Shown piece after piece: positions 32,483 to 43,840 of a stretch of 64,000 nucleotides of DNA. The stretch's first letter is position 1; each line of letters begins with the position of its first letter. Both the position numbers and the translations under genes were made by a program. The notes under the pieces were generated by a model. It was not told the DNA's origin and did not search any database. It saw only the letters and a program-made list of their open reading frames with translations. The DNA is from Obelidium mucronatum (Eukaryota; Chytridiomycota; Chytridiomycetes; Chytridiales; Chytriomycetaceae): positions 372,001 to 436,000 of the forward strand of contig JAIVFH010000011.1 in NCBI GenBank assembly GCA_025765595.1, in the 5' to 3' direction.

Positions 32483-35193
32483 CTATTGTTCCCCAGGAGG
32501 AGCAACATCCACATCATACTCGATCTCCTCATGCTGTTGTTGCTGCTGCTGCTGATGTTGTTGTTGTTGATAATGAATCCGTGCAGGCCTCAACGGATTA
32601 TTGCACCGGTCCTTGCCATAACTCACTCGCAGATTGGCATACAAAGGATTCGCAGCTGCCAACCCTTCCACAACCTTGATGGCAGACGCAATGTCTGTGA
32701 AACTCACAAACCCAATCTGTTTCTCGGGTACCATGTTGATTAACTCAACTTCACCAAACTCTCCAAAATCGGTACGAAGCCTTTGTTCAGTCATGGTGGC
32801 GTCCAATGGTCCAACATCTTAAAAAGAAGAAAGATTTTTTAACAAAAAAAAAAAAACCAACAAACAGATCTATTAGAACCCATATACTTACAGACGTTAC
32901 GAGTGGCCCCCTTTTGCAGAGCATTGAAAATATTGCTGGGCATAAAAGGAGCAGGCTTCCCCCAACCAATCTTGACCCGCTTTCCCTTGATAACAACGCC
33001 TTCATTGCTTCCTCGCAGAAACAGAGCATGAGCAACCATCGGGTCGATAAACGTCACAAACGCCGTGTTCTTTTCAGCCAGGAAGTGCACTTTCTGAACC
33101 AACCCACCACGAAGCACCTTTCCCAAAAAATTAAAAATTAAAAATTAAAAATTTTAGAAATCCGAAACAAAAAAAAAACCGGGGGAAAAAAAACCAAACT
33201 CACATCGCAAATATCTTTTGCAGTTGCATCTGGATGCAAACCACCCAAATACAAAGTCCTCTGCGGGTTCATTGGAACACCTTCCGTACTCCTCAACAAG
33301 GGAGTCATAAACCCACCAACCTGCTGCTGTTGTTGCTGAAAATGCTGCTGAGGCATCATTCCCGCGACGCCATTCATCATACCCATTCCATTCATCATTG
33401 TCCCCGCAGCAGCACCAGCACCAGCAGCAGCAGCACTCATCAAACCAACCATCGTATTCCCGCATCGATCTTTCCCAAAATTCACCTTCTTCCCGGAAAG
33501 CAACGGCCGGTGTGGTAGCGCGGCAACAGCCTTCACAGCTTGCGTTATAGACGTCAAATGAACAAACGCAATCCGCTTCTCGGCAATTATCCGGATCTGG
33601 TCAATCGGACCGAAATCTGCAAACTCTTTTCGCAGGGATTCTTCAGTGATGGTTTCATCGATTTGGCCAATGTACACGTTTCGACAGGTTCCATTGAGTA
33701 CGTCTGGGCGGGCGACATGAACCCAAAAAAAAAAAAAAAAAGTGGTGGTGTGATATGAGTGAAAAAGAAAAATTGCCGACATACAAAAAAAAAAAATTCC
33801 ATCCGGACGGAGCCAACGCAGAAAAAAAATAGCACCGCCACGATTACTTCAAAACAAAAAAGGGGGGGGGGGGGGGGTGTGAATTCTTACCTTGATATAC
33901 AACAGGAGAACAAACACTCGGCTTCCCCCACCCAAACTTCAACTCCTGATCCCCAATCAACACCCTCTTTCCCACAAACTCATTGAAAAACTGAACCGCT
34001 GAAAAGGCTTCAATAAACGCCAAGAAGCAGCACTTTTTATCCGGCACCATCTTGACGCTTTCGAGCGGCCCGAATTTAACCATATTCAGAATGTCTTCAT
34101 AGGTTGTTCCGGAGGGGATGTTTCCAATGTAGACTGTTCGGCTTTGTTGCTGTTGGACACCGCCGCCGCCGCCGCCGTTGGCAAACATGGCTGCTGGCTG
34201 TCCAGTCATGGTTGGGTACTGCAACACTTGTCCACCGCCTGCACTGAACATGAATGCCTGTTGTTGAGGATCCATAAACTGTTGGGGAGGCATGTAACTG
34301 GTTCCATCAGGCATCATCATCAACCCGCTGCCGTTACTCATCATCTGGTGTGCTTGGAGCTGTTGCTGCTGTTGTTGGAACATGAGTTGTTGTTGTTGCT
34401 GCTGCTGCTGTTGTTGCTGCTGTTGTTGTCGGTACGCTCCGGGCTGGCCTGCATTAGCGTATCCCATGCTATTGTTTACACGCATACGCTTATTCGCAGA
34501 TACAATCAAAGGGTTTAAAGGAATGCTAGTAGAGTTGTTTGCAGTGATACTGGTTCCGTCTTGGTATGAAATACTATTATTGGCTGTAGCGTCAGAGTTT
34601 CTACGTTTCATGGCCTCTTCGTCGTCAGAAGAGGTACCGCTGCTTGTGGTGGTTGTCGCCGCTGCGGTACTCGTTGTTGTGGTAATACTGCTGCTTCCGC
34701 TGGTAGTGCTGTTGTTGCAGTCGTTTTCGCTGGAGGCGATGCTTGGTGTTGTTGAAGACGGCTTTTTCTTTTTCTTGTTGAGAGCTTTGGTTGCTTTCGC
34801 TAAACGTTGGCTGTCGGCGACTTGTTCGGGGGTCTTGATGATGATTGTTTCGGTGATTACAGTAATCGTCTTATTGGGACCGGTTACTGCTGTTGTTGTT
34901 GTTGTAGTTGATACTGGTGTTGCTGCTGCTGCTGTTGCTGCTGCTGCTTGTGTTGCGGGTTGGATTTCGGCTGCTTCCGTCGGGCTGTGGTTTTTATTGG
35001 TTTTGTTGTTGCATTGGTGTTTTGGGTTCAATTTCGATAGCGATGATTGTTTTTTGACAGAGTGTTGATGCGACGGATGTATATGAAGGTTCCCAAGAGC
35101 CAATTGTAGATTCGGTGGATACATGTAGTAGTAGTTTGGAGGCGGAGAGGCAGGAGGGTACGGTGATGATGCAAAATGAGGTGGATGCGTCAT
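32483..35193 (-). CDS. Four-RRM protein of the Nrd1/Mrn1 family with poly-Gln N-terminus
   Basis: Likely cytoplasmic mRNA-binding regulator, like fission yeast Nrd1 and budding yeast Mrn1. The long first exon encodes MTHPPHFASSPYPPASPPP, Ser/Thr/Ala-rich segments, a Lys run and a poly-Gln tract (about 34350-34430). RRM1 is RTVYIGNIPSGTTYEDIL...KCCFLAFI...LKFGWGK. RRM2 is RTLYLGGLHPDATAKDI...NTAFVTFI...VKIGWGKP. RRM3 is RNVYIGQIDETITEESL...RIAFVHL...VNFGKDRCGN. RRM4 has KQIGFVSFTDI and SYGKDRCNN. The VYIGN start and (W/F)GK end are family hallmarks. RRM3 lies between RRM1 and RRM2 on the DNA. The tail is Gln/His-rich and ends APPGEQ. Introns contain long T, A and C/G homopolymers. Confidence 0.88.
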
Positions 35194-36182
35194 AGTTCAG
35201 AGTTGGAGGGTTTCGCAAAAATTAAGAAAAGCGAAAGATGGAAGGAAAAGGGAAATGAACGATGAAGAAGAGGGTGAGTGAGGTTTAAAAGAAAAAAAAA
35301 TAGTTTTAAATGATAAGAAAAAGTCAAACACAAAAAAAAAGGAGCTCTACAACAGAGTCTTTTGGAACAGCAAAAAAAAAGGATAGAAACCTTTTCAAAG
35401 AAGACGGAGAAAGTGTTTGAAGCACAAAAAAAACAAAAGGGGACTGCCTTTGCTTTCAAAGAAAAAATAAAGATATCGACTCAAAAAAGAAAGCAAGCAA
35501 AAGAGAGCTGGAAGAAGTGAGCAGATCTGAAGAGCAGAAGAGTTTGTAGATTGCTGGCGACAGTCGGTGGCTGCTGCTGTTGATTTTGTTGTAGTTCCCA
35601 AAGCGCTTAAGCGGGTAGTTGAGGACAATCAAACCTAAAGGGTGAAATTGACAGTTAGCGACAACTGACTCCACGCCCACAGACTGAGTTCATCTAAGGA
35701 GATTGATCATCGCCCCGCTGGCCTCTGCAGCCACTATCCTCTCATCATCTGCTTGACCCACTCCCTTAGCAAAGCCTTGAACCCGATGATCCCTCCCGCC
35801 CATCCGGTATCTAGCCCTCGCCTGTGCATGTCTGCTCTGTCCGCTTCGCAGTATCGGAGTTTGAATTTGCAGGTGCTCACTTTGTTGTTTGTTGTTTAAA
35901 ACGAAAGGCGGCAAAACGGGTTTTCGCTTGGTTTTTTGTTTTCCTTTTTTTTTGTCCCTCGCACTTTGGACTTAAGAAAAAAATGAAGCCTTCACGGCGC
36001 CGATCAACCAACCAGTTGGCATCGGAAAGAAACAAAGAAAAACCAACGGAATAAGAACACTGCACTTTCAAGATAAAACAATACAAAAAAAAAATGTAGA
36101 AATCCGACAACACACGTACACAAACAACCAAGCCCCCACGTATAAACGGGGGGGTCCACAACATCCCTACAAAAAAAATCTA
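35194..36182. other. Intergenic region with a GC-rich block
   Basis: Upstream of the Nrd1-like gene: A-rich sequence to about 35520, then mixed sequence. A GC-richer block at about 35700-35850 has an open minus-strand frame (RYRMGGRDHRVQGFAKGVG, ending AMINLLR at 35690) bounded on one side by an AG. It could be a non-coding 5' exon or a small gene; I cannot assign it. 35850-36182 is A-rich 3' flank of CAP. Confidence 0.3.
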
Positions 36183-38539
36183 TCATCCCTTGTGCTCTAC
36201 AATCGAAGTCTCCATCTTCCCCTTCCTCACTGTGCTCTTGATTTGCTCGGGAACAGGCCTCTCCACAAACCCGCCATCCTCGCCCTCTCCATCAACCAAC
36301 ACATTAACTTCACTACTCATGGCCGTCAAGACTTCCACATTCGAGTCGCCGTCAACGCATTCTTTTGAAAGGTACACTTGGCATCCGTCCGTCTTGTCGA
36401 TCGCGACTGTAGGGGCACGGCCAGTGACTTGCACTTGTACAGACTTGCAGTTGACGATATCGATTGTTGAAACAACAGAGTCCACAAGAAGTCCAGTCTT
36501 TTTGGAATTGTCTTTGGAAGAAAAAAGGATGAATTTCGTGAAGTCTGATGATAACAAAAAAAAAAAAAAGGGTTTCTACCTAATGTAACTGCATTCACTT
36601 TCCCTTGGATTTGAATAGTCGAGTTTTGACAGTTGTAAATGTACACAGTGTGACGGAGTTCTGGGTCTTTAATGACCAGATCTGTTGCATTTACAAAGTT
36701 TTCCTACATTTGAAACAAAGAAAAATGAGTTCTATGCAACCCAAGCAATACAACCAAAAAAAAAAAACGGAGAAAGAAAAAACAATCAACATACAACAAT
36801 CCACTTGTTTCCTTCCAATGCAAGCTTGGATGGCTTGGCGGCAGCCACAACTGAAGCTTTTGGAGTAACGGCAGAGGCTGTGTGAAATGGATACTTGAAA
36901 TTAAAAACAGAGAAAACAGAAAACACAATAGATGGTCTCTCTATCAAATACCAGACTTTGCTGAAGCAGAAACAATACTGGTTCCACGAAGTTCTGGGTT
37001 CTTGTGGGTCATTTCACTCTTGTCCACCTTGCGAAGACCGGATGTGAGACCTTCCTTGTTCAAAGCAGCAAACAAGTTTCCAGCGGCAGCGGCGGGTGCT
37101 GGTGTGGACTTTCCAGCAAATTGTTCGAGTTGGGCGGCGCTTGGAGGTGGTGGTGGTGGTGGGGCACCTCCAGCGGCATGGTGCAGGAGCTGGGGTGGCA
37201 GGGGCGGCAGCAGCAGGGGCAGAAGAGGCAAGGTTAGTCTTTGCGTCTCCGCCCTAAAAAAAGACGTGTGTTGAATTTTTAGAAAAGGGGTATCAAGACA
37301 AAAAGAATATACTGAATACAATGCCAAGAAAGAAGAAAAACAGTAGAGATCCGCCTTCGGCGGTATTAAAGAAAAAAAATGCACCGCCTTCGGCGGTAGA
37401 GATCCGCCTTCGGCGGTATTAAAGAAAAGAAAGAATACACCGCCTTCGGCGGTACAGATCCGCCTTCGGCGGGAAGAAAAAAAAGAATACACCGCCTTCG
37501 GCGGTAGAAATCCGCCTTCGGCGGTAGAAATCCGCCTTCGGCGGTAGAAATCCGCCTTCAGTGGTAGAGATCCGCCTTCGGCGGTATCAAAGAAATAAAA
37601 ATCCACCGCCTTCGGCGGTAGAGATCCGCCTTCGGCGGAAGAGAAGATCAGCACAAACCTTTGGATTCCACGCGACACCGGTAGTATGATGCTTCTTGAC
37701 ATATGCCTGCAACTCAGCAAGAAGAGCAATAAACGCTTGAGCAAATTCAACGTGAGCCTTATCCCTGGTGGTAGTTTTTTCCCCGCAATCAGACACACAA
37801 ACAAAAAAAAACAGAAGGTTGTAGTGTAAATTGGGGGGATGGATTGGACAGTGATCACACTACAAGACAACTCAACTTGTCCTTGTACTCCTTAATAACT
37901 CTGTTTGAGTAAAACTGGGCAGCGTCCTTCATTTCGCCAATGTATGGCACGGGGGTTGGTTCCTTAGTTTTGAGAGTGAGTTTCCCTTGAAGAACAAAGA
38001 CGCTACGCACCACGGCCACCCAGCCCAGCGCCGGAATGCCTTCGGACACCAGCGACAGGTGGTTGAACAGCGGCGACGCACGCGCCGCCTTGTCCTCGCG
38101 CACGCGCACGACGGCCTCGAGCGCGGCCTGCGTGTCGCGCAGCAGCGCTGCGCCGTCGGCCGCCGCGGGCTTGGCGCTGCGCGCGGCGGCGGCGACAAAC
38201 GCGCGCTGCACGCCGAACGCTCGGCGCACGTGCGCGGCCTGGCGGTGCCGAAGTTCGAAGTTAGGCCCAATAAACTTAACAGTCGCGACTCCTAGCAAAC
38301 TCTACCTGCTCCGCAAGCAGCCCGCCGAGCGCGTCCGCGCGTGCCGCAACGGGCTCCACGTGGCTGGCAATCAGCGCGTCGTAGTCGAGCACTGCCGCAC
38401 TCAACGCCGCTCCGTCTTTGGCCGTCGACGTCGAGTTCGAGGGCGCCGTCGAGTTCGAGGGCCCCTTGCCCGCGACAATCTCTTCGAGCCGGATCGTGGC
38501 TGCTTCGAGTCGCTTCAACACTGTCGACAGATCAGCCAT
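36183..38539 (-). CDS. CAP: Adenylyl cyclase-associated protein (CAP/Srv2)
   Basis: Recycles actin monomers with cofilin and can bind adenylyl cyclase. The N-terminus MADLSTVLKRLEAATIRLEE is the classic CAP start. The helical-folded domain follows (LFNHLSLVSEGIPALGWVAV, PTPVPYIGEMKDAAQFYSNR, AYVKKHHTTGVAWNPK). Then comes a Pro-rich stretch (GGAPPPPPPP), a WH2-like segment (NLFAALNKEGLTSGLRKVDKSEMTHKN) and the C-terminal beta-helix CARP domain (LEGNKWIVENF, YIYNCQNSTIQIQGKVNAV, SVVSTIDIVNCKSVQVQV, CQVYLSKECVD). It ends SIVEHKG. A one-base shift near 37180 is needed before the Pro-rich part. N-terminal exons are very GC-rich, C-terminal exons are not. The intron at 37254-37658 holds a hairpin array. 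Confidence 0.93.
37254..37658 (-). other. 405-nt intron of CAP carrying the hairpin array
   Basis: Donor GTTTGTGC follows WNPK (37658-37651) and acceptor TTTTTAG ends at 37254 before GGCGGAGAC. It is by far the longest clear intron in the window; most others are 45-110 nt. The extra length is the repeat array. Confidence 0.85.
37348..37640. repeat. Array of 12 GC-rich palindromes (CCGCCTTCGGCGG)
   Basis: Eleven perfect copies and one degenerate copy (CCGCCTTCAGTGG, about 37550) of a 13-bp palindrome, a 5-bp stem with a 3-nt loop, often extended to TACCGCCTTCGGCGGTA. Spacers are short A-rich pieces (TAGAGAT, TAGAAAT, TATTAAAGAAAA, AAAGAATACA). Two flank types alternate, GATCCGCC and CACCGCC, so the larger unit may be a pair of hairpins. 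All copies lie within one CAP intron. Confidence 0.95.
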
Positions 38540-38661
38540 CGTGGGGATTCTTTTACTTTTAATTTATTCACTTTCAGAGAGAGACACAACAAAATCAATG
38601 TATTCTGATTATTTATTCACCTTTATTTGGTTCCCCACCCCCTCCTGCTATAATTTACCAC

Positions 38662-41600
38662 TCAGCATCTGCAAAAAAAACAACTTCCACCCATCAAATA
38701 AACAATAAACAATAAAAATAAAATATAAAATATAGATACAGCAATAAACAATAAAACAATACCTCCTTTCAATACCCTCCAACACCTCCTCCAACCTGTG
38801 ACGGAACAACTCCAATCCGATACCCAACTGCACCCACCAACTCTCCAAACACGAGTGGAACCAACGCCATGGTTTCTTGATGATTCAAGCAAACAGTGAG
38901 TTTCTTGTTTCATTGTCATCATTCTCTTTTTGCACAATCTCCAAAGAATCTCGTCTCGCTTCCAACGCAATCACCATACACGGCCCATTAAGTACCTATC
39001 AAGGTTTTTTTTTTTTTTTTTTTTTTTAGTGCCATTTTCTGGTTTGAATAAAAAAAAACACTATTAAAGGATACTCACATTATGAACAGTAAACACATCC
39101 CCTCCTCCTCCTTCTCCTCCTCCATGACAAGAAACCATCCTCTCCGCCAACCCTTCACTCGCCACAAAATAACTCCACCCCACAACCTTCACTAAACCAC
39201 CGCCACCACTGCCTACCACCAAACAAACTCCCAAGCACTTCAACCCATTCTTCCATAAACAACTCTACACACGCTTGCCTCGCCACAAAAACAATCGCAC
39301 TCAATCCAACCCCACTTCCCATCCGTAGCCGCTGCCGTCCGCCGCCGCCGTACTCACTGGAATCACCCGCCGTTCAGGTACAGGCACAGCCATCGGCCGG
39401 CGCGTTATAATCTTCCGTTGGAACCCTCCCAACTGTGTCGGAAAGTCTCGTACTTCTACGGGGAACGGTGTCGGTACATGATGCGGTCGTGGGAACAAGA
39501 GGGATAGTTGTTGATGCGTGGTTGCATTGCACGGTGCCATGTACACGTGATTTGTTATCGAGGATGTCGGGGTATTGCTTGCTTTATGTTGTTGGTGTTG
39601 TTGTTTGTTGCTGTTGAAAATCGGTTTCCCCTGCTTCATACTTGACTGCTGGTGCACAGGTTGTTGCCCCAAAGCAGAGTATTCCACTAATAATAATAAA
39701 AAAATTAACATCACTCACTCGCCCCCAACCTCTAAATTCTCCAAAAAAAAAACCACTTACATATCGCCTTCTTCAACCTCTTCATCACACAAACACCCCA
39801 CAAAACAACTACAAGCACACCAGGACAACTCGATCCACCCGCACCCTACCCACTTCCCAAACTCACCATCACCACCACCCCCACTTTCACCACCACCACC
39901 ACTCCTTCTCAAAACTTCATCCATCCTCTCCGCAAACCCTTCACTCACACTCATATACCGAACCCCACAAAGCACAAACCCACACTCTTCTTGCCTCCTC
40001 TGCTTCTCAAACAGATGCTTCAATAACCCGGAAACGTATCCGAATCCTGTTGTTGTTGTTGCCGTCGTCGTCGTCGTCGTTGGTACTGGCTTCAACACAC
40101 AGAACCCGTACCCTCCTCTCGGTGGACTCACAAGTGATAATGGGATCGCTGCTGGGTTCGGGATATACTCTGGATCGTCAAGCGACATGTATGGGTCGCG
40201 GCGGCGGCGGAGTGATGATGATGGGGATGGAATCAAATCGGCATCTCTAAAGAACGTCGTCAAGATGGCATATGATTGTTGAGGGTTCAGAGAAGGTAAT
40301 AGCGATAGATTCAAATGTTGTAGTTGCTTTTCAGCGTGATTCCAATGCTGTGGTCGTGTCGTTGATGATTATGGATCGATACGACTCCAAGAACGTGGCT
40401 GTATAAAAAAAGAAATAGCAACTCCTCAGCCATAATTTCAACATCAACAAAAAAAAAGGGACACTCACAACAAATGGAATCTACAACCTCAAATGCACTC
40501 CACCCCCTCACAACTAAAACCATCCACCCAGGTCCACCACTCACACCTCCCACCTCCTCCTCTTCCCGCTGCTGCCGTCCCTCCGCCTTCTCCTCCCCCC
40601 ATTCATTAGATTCCGCCGCACCACTCCCACCACCGCCACCACCAACAGCCTCCCCCTCCTCCTCGCCTTCCTCGCCTTCTCCCACCGCCTCGGAACCTTC
40701 ACTCAAAAACCGAATACACTCCTCCCACCCCTCCCCCCCAACACTCACAGGCGCTACAATCCTTGCCACGCGGGGATCCAAACACTTAACATATTTAAGC
40801 CCAATAAACTCTAAACCACCCTCTTTCCTCACTTCTCCATCCCCACCATCATCGCTTTCACCATCCTGATCCTCTTCTTCTGCCACATGCCTGCTGCTTC
40901 TGCTGCTGCCCGCGTCCCCGGCGCCCACAAATCTCACGCAACAACGGAACCCCGAATCCTCCCCTCGCAAGCACACACACAACCTGTGGGACTTGCACAG
41001 CTTGCACATGATACCCGCCAAACAACTCGGCACGCATCAACCGTGAGATTGATTTCAATGCGTCGTGGTGTGTGTGCGTGTTGGGTGCGTCTGTGGGGGT
41101 CGGTGCGGATGCGGCGGCTGTTGTAATGTAGATTTTGTTGCGTGTTGAGGTTTGGAGATGTGGTGGTGATGATTGTGTTGTAGAGGGGAGGGAGGCGGAC
41201 GGGGCTTGCATGGTCTTGTGTAAAATTGAGAGGCCTTTAGTGTGGGTTAGAGGGATGCTTTGAGGGGTTTTGCGGAGGTGGATGTGGAGGGATGATTTTG
41301 TACACACGGGTTGTGGTGGTGGTGGGTGTGTATAATCATGAGAGTTATTGTATTGGAAATGATCCAGAGATCTACGCGGATGACAGAATGGCGTGAGAGT
41401 GGTAGGGTATACATCCGGTTTTCTGTACCAAAAAAAAAAAGGAGTGTTAGTGTCAAAACATATCAACCCAAAAAATGAATTAATATAAAATGTAACCTGT
41501 GAATGTTGTAAATTTCATAACCAAGAGTACGAACGACATCGTCAATCAAATCTGCATAGAAACAGGGATCGACATTGGAAGAAAAAATAAGCCGCTGCCA

Positions 41601-42392
41601 TTCGGGAATCACATCCGATTCTGGTGGATCTATTCTCGACTGCTTGATGGTGGTGGTGGTGGATGATGCTGTTTTCGCGTTGCTTGCTTGTTGGGGAAAC
41701 TGGTCGTCTCTTATCCTCTCTTTTTACCCGTCTTTTCCACAGCTGAAGGAGGACCAGTGACAGACGCCGTTGCTGCGGCGGATGGCACATTCGATAAGGC
41801 TACAGGAACATCTGGAGTTTTCGGTGTAGAGACTGGTTTCGGCACTTCCGACGAGTGTGATTCCTTGTTTTCCACAACACTGCCACTGGTACCGCTTTTG
41901 GTAACAGCAATGTTCGTTGCAACCACTTTCGCACGCATGACAGTCGTCGTCACCGCCACAGCAGGAGCCACTGCTTCCACCACCCCACTTTCAGTATCAA
42001 TGCCTCGCAACACTTCAAATCCATTCACACCACCAAAAACAGAAGACGGCACAACCGAACCAGAACTAGCCTTCTTCTTCCCCTTCTTGTTCTTCTTTTT
42101 CTTCTTCTTCTTTTTCTTTTCCCCCGCCGATGATCCTACGGTATTCGCGCTCGCAGCAAGTGGGAGTTTGTTGCTGGGTTGGACACCATCCCCATCTAAA
42201 CTTGACGCGTCCTCGTCCTCTTCTTCGCCTTCTTCCAAATCCTCAAAATCATCACGGTACACTTCTTCTCCATCAATGTCAGAGTCAACAAGTGTTGTTG
42301 CACTTCCAATCGCAGTATTCACTGAAAGTGGGCGGAGAGACGTTGGTTCAGCAACCTAGTTTGGTGTGGGGGTTGATGAGATGTTGAATAAA

Positions 42393-42423
<31 letters not shown>

Positions 42424-43760
42424 AAATAAATAAATAAAAAAAGCCTCACATGTTCATCAGATGCAGAATCCAGTTTACCTCCACTTCGCAGGTTCAACAC
42501 TTTTAATGAAAAGTGCTCGTACAAGGAAGCGAGTGGTCGAGGTGGACCAGTGGCAGACGCCGAGGAGTTGATGTCAGGGAGGGATGATTGCTTCATCAAA
42601 GCAGAAGGCTTGGATACATTAGAAGCAGTAGTAGATGCAAGTGGAGGGGAAGAAGCGGCAGCAGCTACAGAAACTGATCGACTCTTTGGAGCACCCAATT
42701 CTGTTTTCATGAATGATTCCGAAAAGGGGACACGTTCGTCTTTAGCCGAAGGGGAAGAAGACGACGGAGATGTAGTAGCAGCAGCTGCTGCAGTAGATGT
42801 GGTAGGTGGATGTGGACAAGCAGGTGTGGGATTGTTGAAACCGGATTTCCAAGGGATTTTTGGAGGCAAACCGCGTTCAAAACCCAACGACATCATGTTT
42901 GAGTTTGGATGGGTGTGAGAGTGAGGAGTAGTATTTTCATCCGTTACGACGGCAACATCGCCATCTTCTGAATCACTACTGCTGCTGCTTGTATCACTGT
43001 CCGACTCATGCGACGATATTTCCGAATCAAGTTTCCTGGTGATGTTTTCAATCAGTTTGTCGAGCCTGGCTGACGAGATTGTTTCATCGACACGCTTCAA
43101 TCTCCTGCTAATTTTGCTCAAACGTGCATTTGACTTTGCGGCTGCTGCTGCCTGCTGCTGCTATTGATGCAGTAGTAGTTGGAGTATGAGCGCCCGTTTG
43201 AGTGGGTGTGTGAGTGTTTGTTGAGGCAAAGGACTGATCCGACAGGGAATCCGCAGAGATTGATTTTGTCATGCTTTGCTCGACGGCATTCAGCTGCTGC
43301 AAAAACAGCAAGTCCAAATCGACTTCCTTTGCTGTATCCACTACAGCGCCTTGTTGCTGCATGGATGGAATAGTTTCAGCTGCCGTTGAAGCACTTGTTG
43401 TAGTTGTAGTTGTTGTTTTGATTGGCGGAAGCACTGGCGACGCCAAACACGCATTCGACGACAGTTTCAGCACTGGATTCGACGCAGACGCAGACGAAGA
43501 CGAAGCGCCAATCAGCGACAGGCCAAACTGCCAGCATCGCGTTTGTTGTTTCGCCGCCGTGGCCTTCTTGTCTTCAACTTGTCCAACTTGTTCACTTCTT
43601 CAACCTGTTCTTCTTCTTCGACACTCGCTTCGCTCTCTTCGCTCTCGGCGCTCAGCCGCCGCCGCCGTTCGCGCTGCAGCTTCGCCTGGCGCAGCGCGCG
43701 CTCGCGTTCGCGCTCGGCGAGGCTCTGGCGGCGGTTGGTTGTGGTTGCAAAGCTGCGCAT
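38662..43760 (-). CDS. Very large unrecognised protein with charged low-complexity N-terminus
   Basis: Probably one gene of about 1,400 residues. It starts MRSFATTTNRRQSLAERERE, then RRRRRLSAESEESE-type charged sequence, Ser/Thr-rich parts, SKISRRLKRVDETISSARLD, PWKSGFNNPTPACP, EEVYRDDFEDLEEGEEEDED and a nine-Lys run. After a one-base shift near 41700, a more ordered part follows: EWQRLIFSSNVDPCFYADLI, DDVVRTLGYEIYNIHR, LTPFCHPRRSLDHF, RNKIYITTAA, SISRLMRAELFGGYHVQAVQ, LEFIGLKYVKCLDPRVARIV, SLNPQQSYAILTTFFRDADL, FPTQLGGFQRKIITRRPMA and WRWFHSCLESWWVQLGIGLE, ending near 38662. An in-frame TGA lies at 38885-38887. One-base shifts also occur near 43155 and 43520. It could be two genes split near 41.6 kb. 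Confidence 0.5.
42388..42441. repeat. (AAAT)n microsatellite in an intron
   Basis: AATAAATAAATAAA tetranucleotide repeats in the intron between the DSASDEHV and AEPTSLRPLS exons of the large protein (donor GTGAGG, acceptor ACTAG). Confidence 0.9.
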
Positions 43761-43840
43761 TTCGTGTTTTTTATTCTTTCTTTCTCGCGGAGAGTAAACA
43801 AAAAGAATACAAAAAGAATACAAAAAGAATACAAAGTAAA

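Noticed and set aside
34144..35068. Plus-strand frames of poly-Leu, poly-Cys and poly-Val
   Set aside because: Antisense of the poly-Gln and Thr/Ala-rich exon of the Nrd1-like gene.
37348..37640. Regularly spaced palindromic repeats resembling a CRISPR array, and a long minus-strand frame rich in PPKA and TAEGG
   Set aside because: Spacers are short, A-rich and mostly similar, the setting is a eukaryotic intron, and the frame is simply the translation of the hairpin units.
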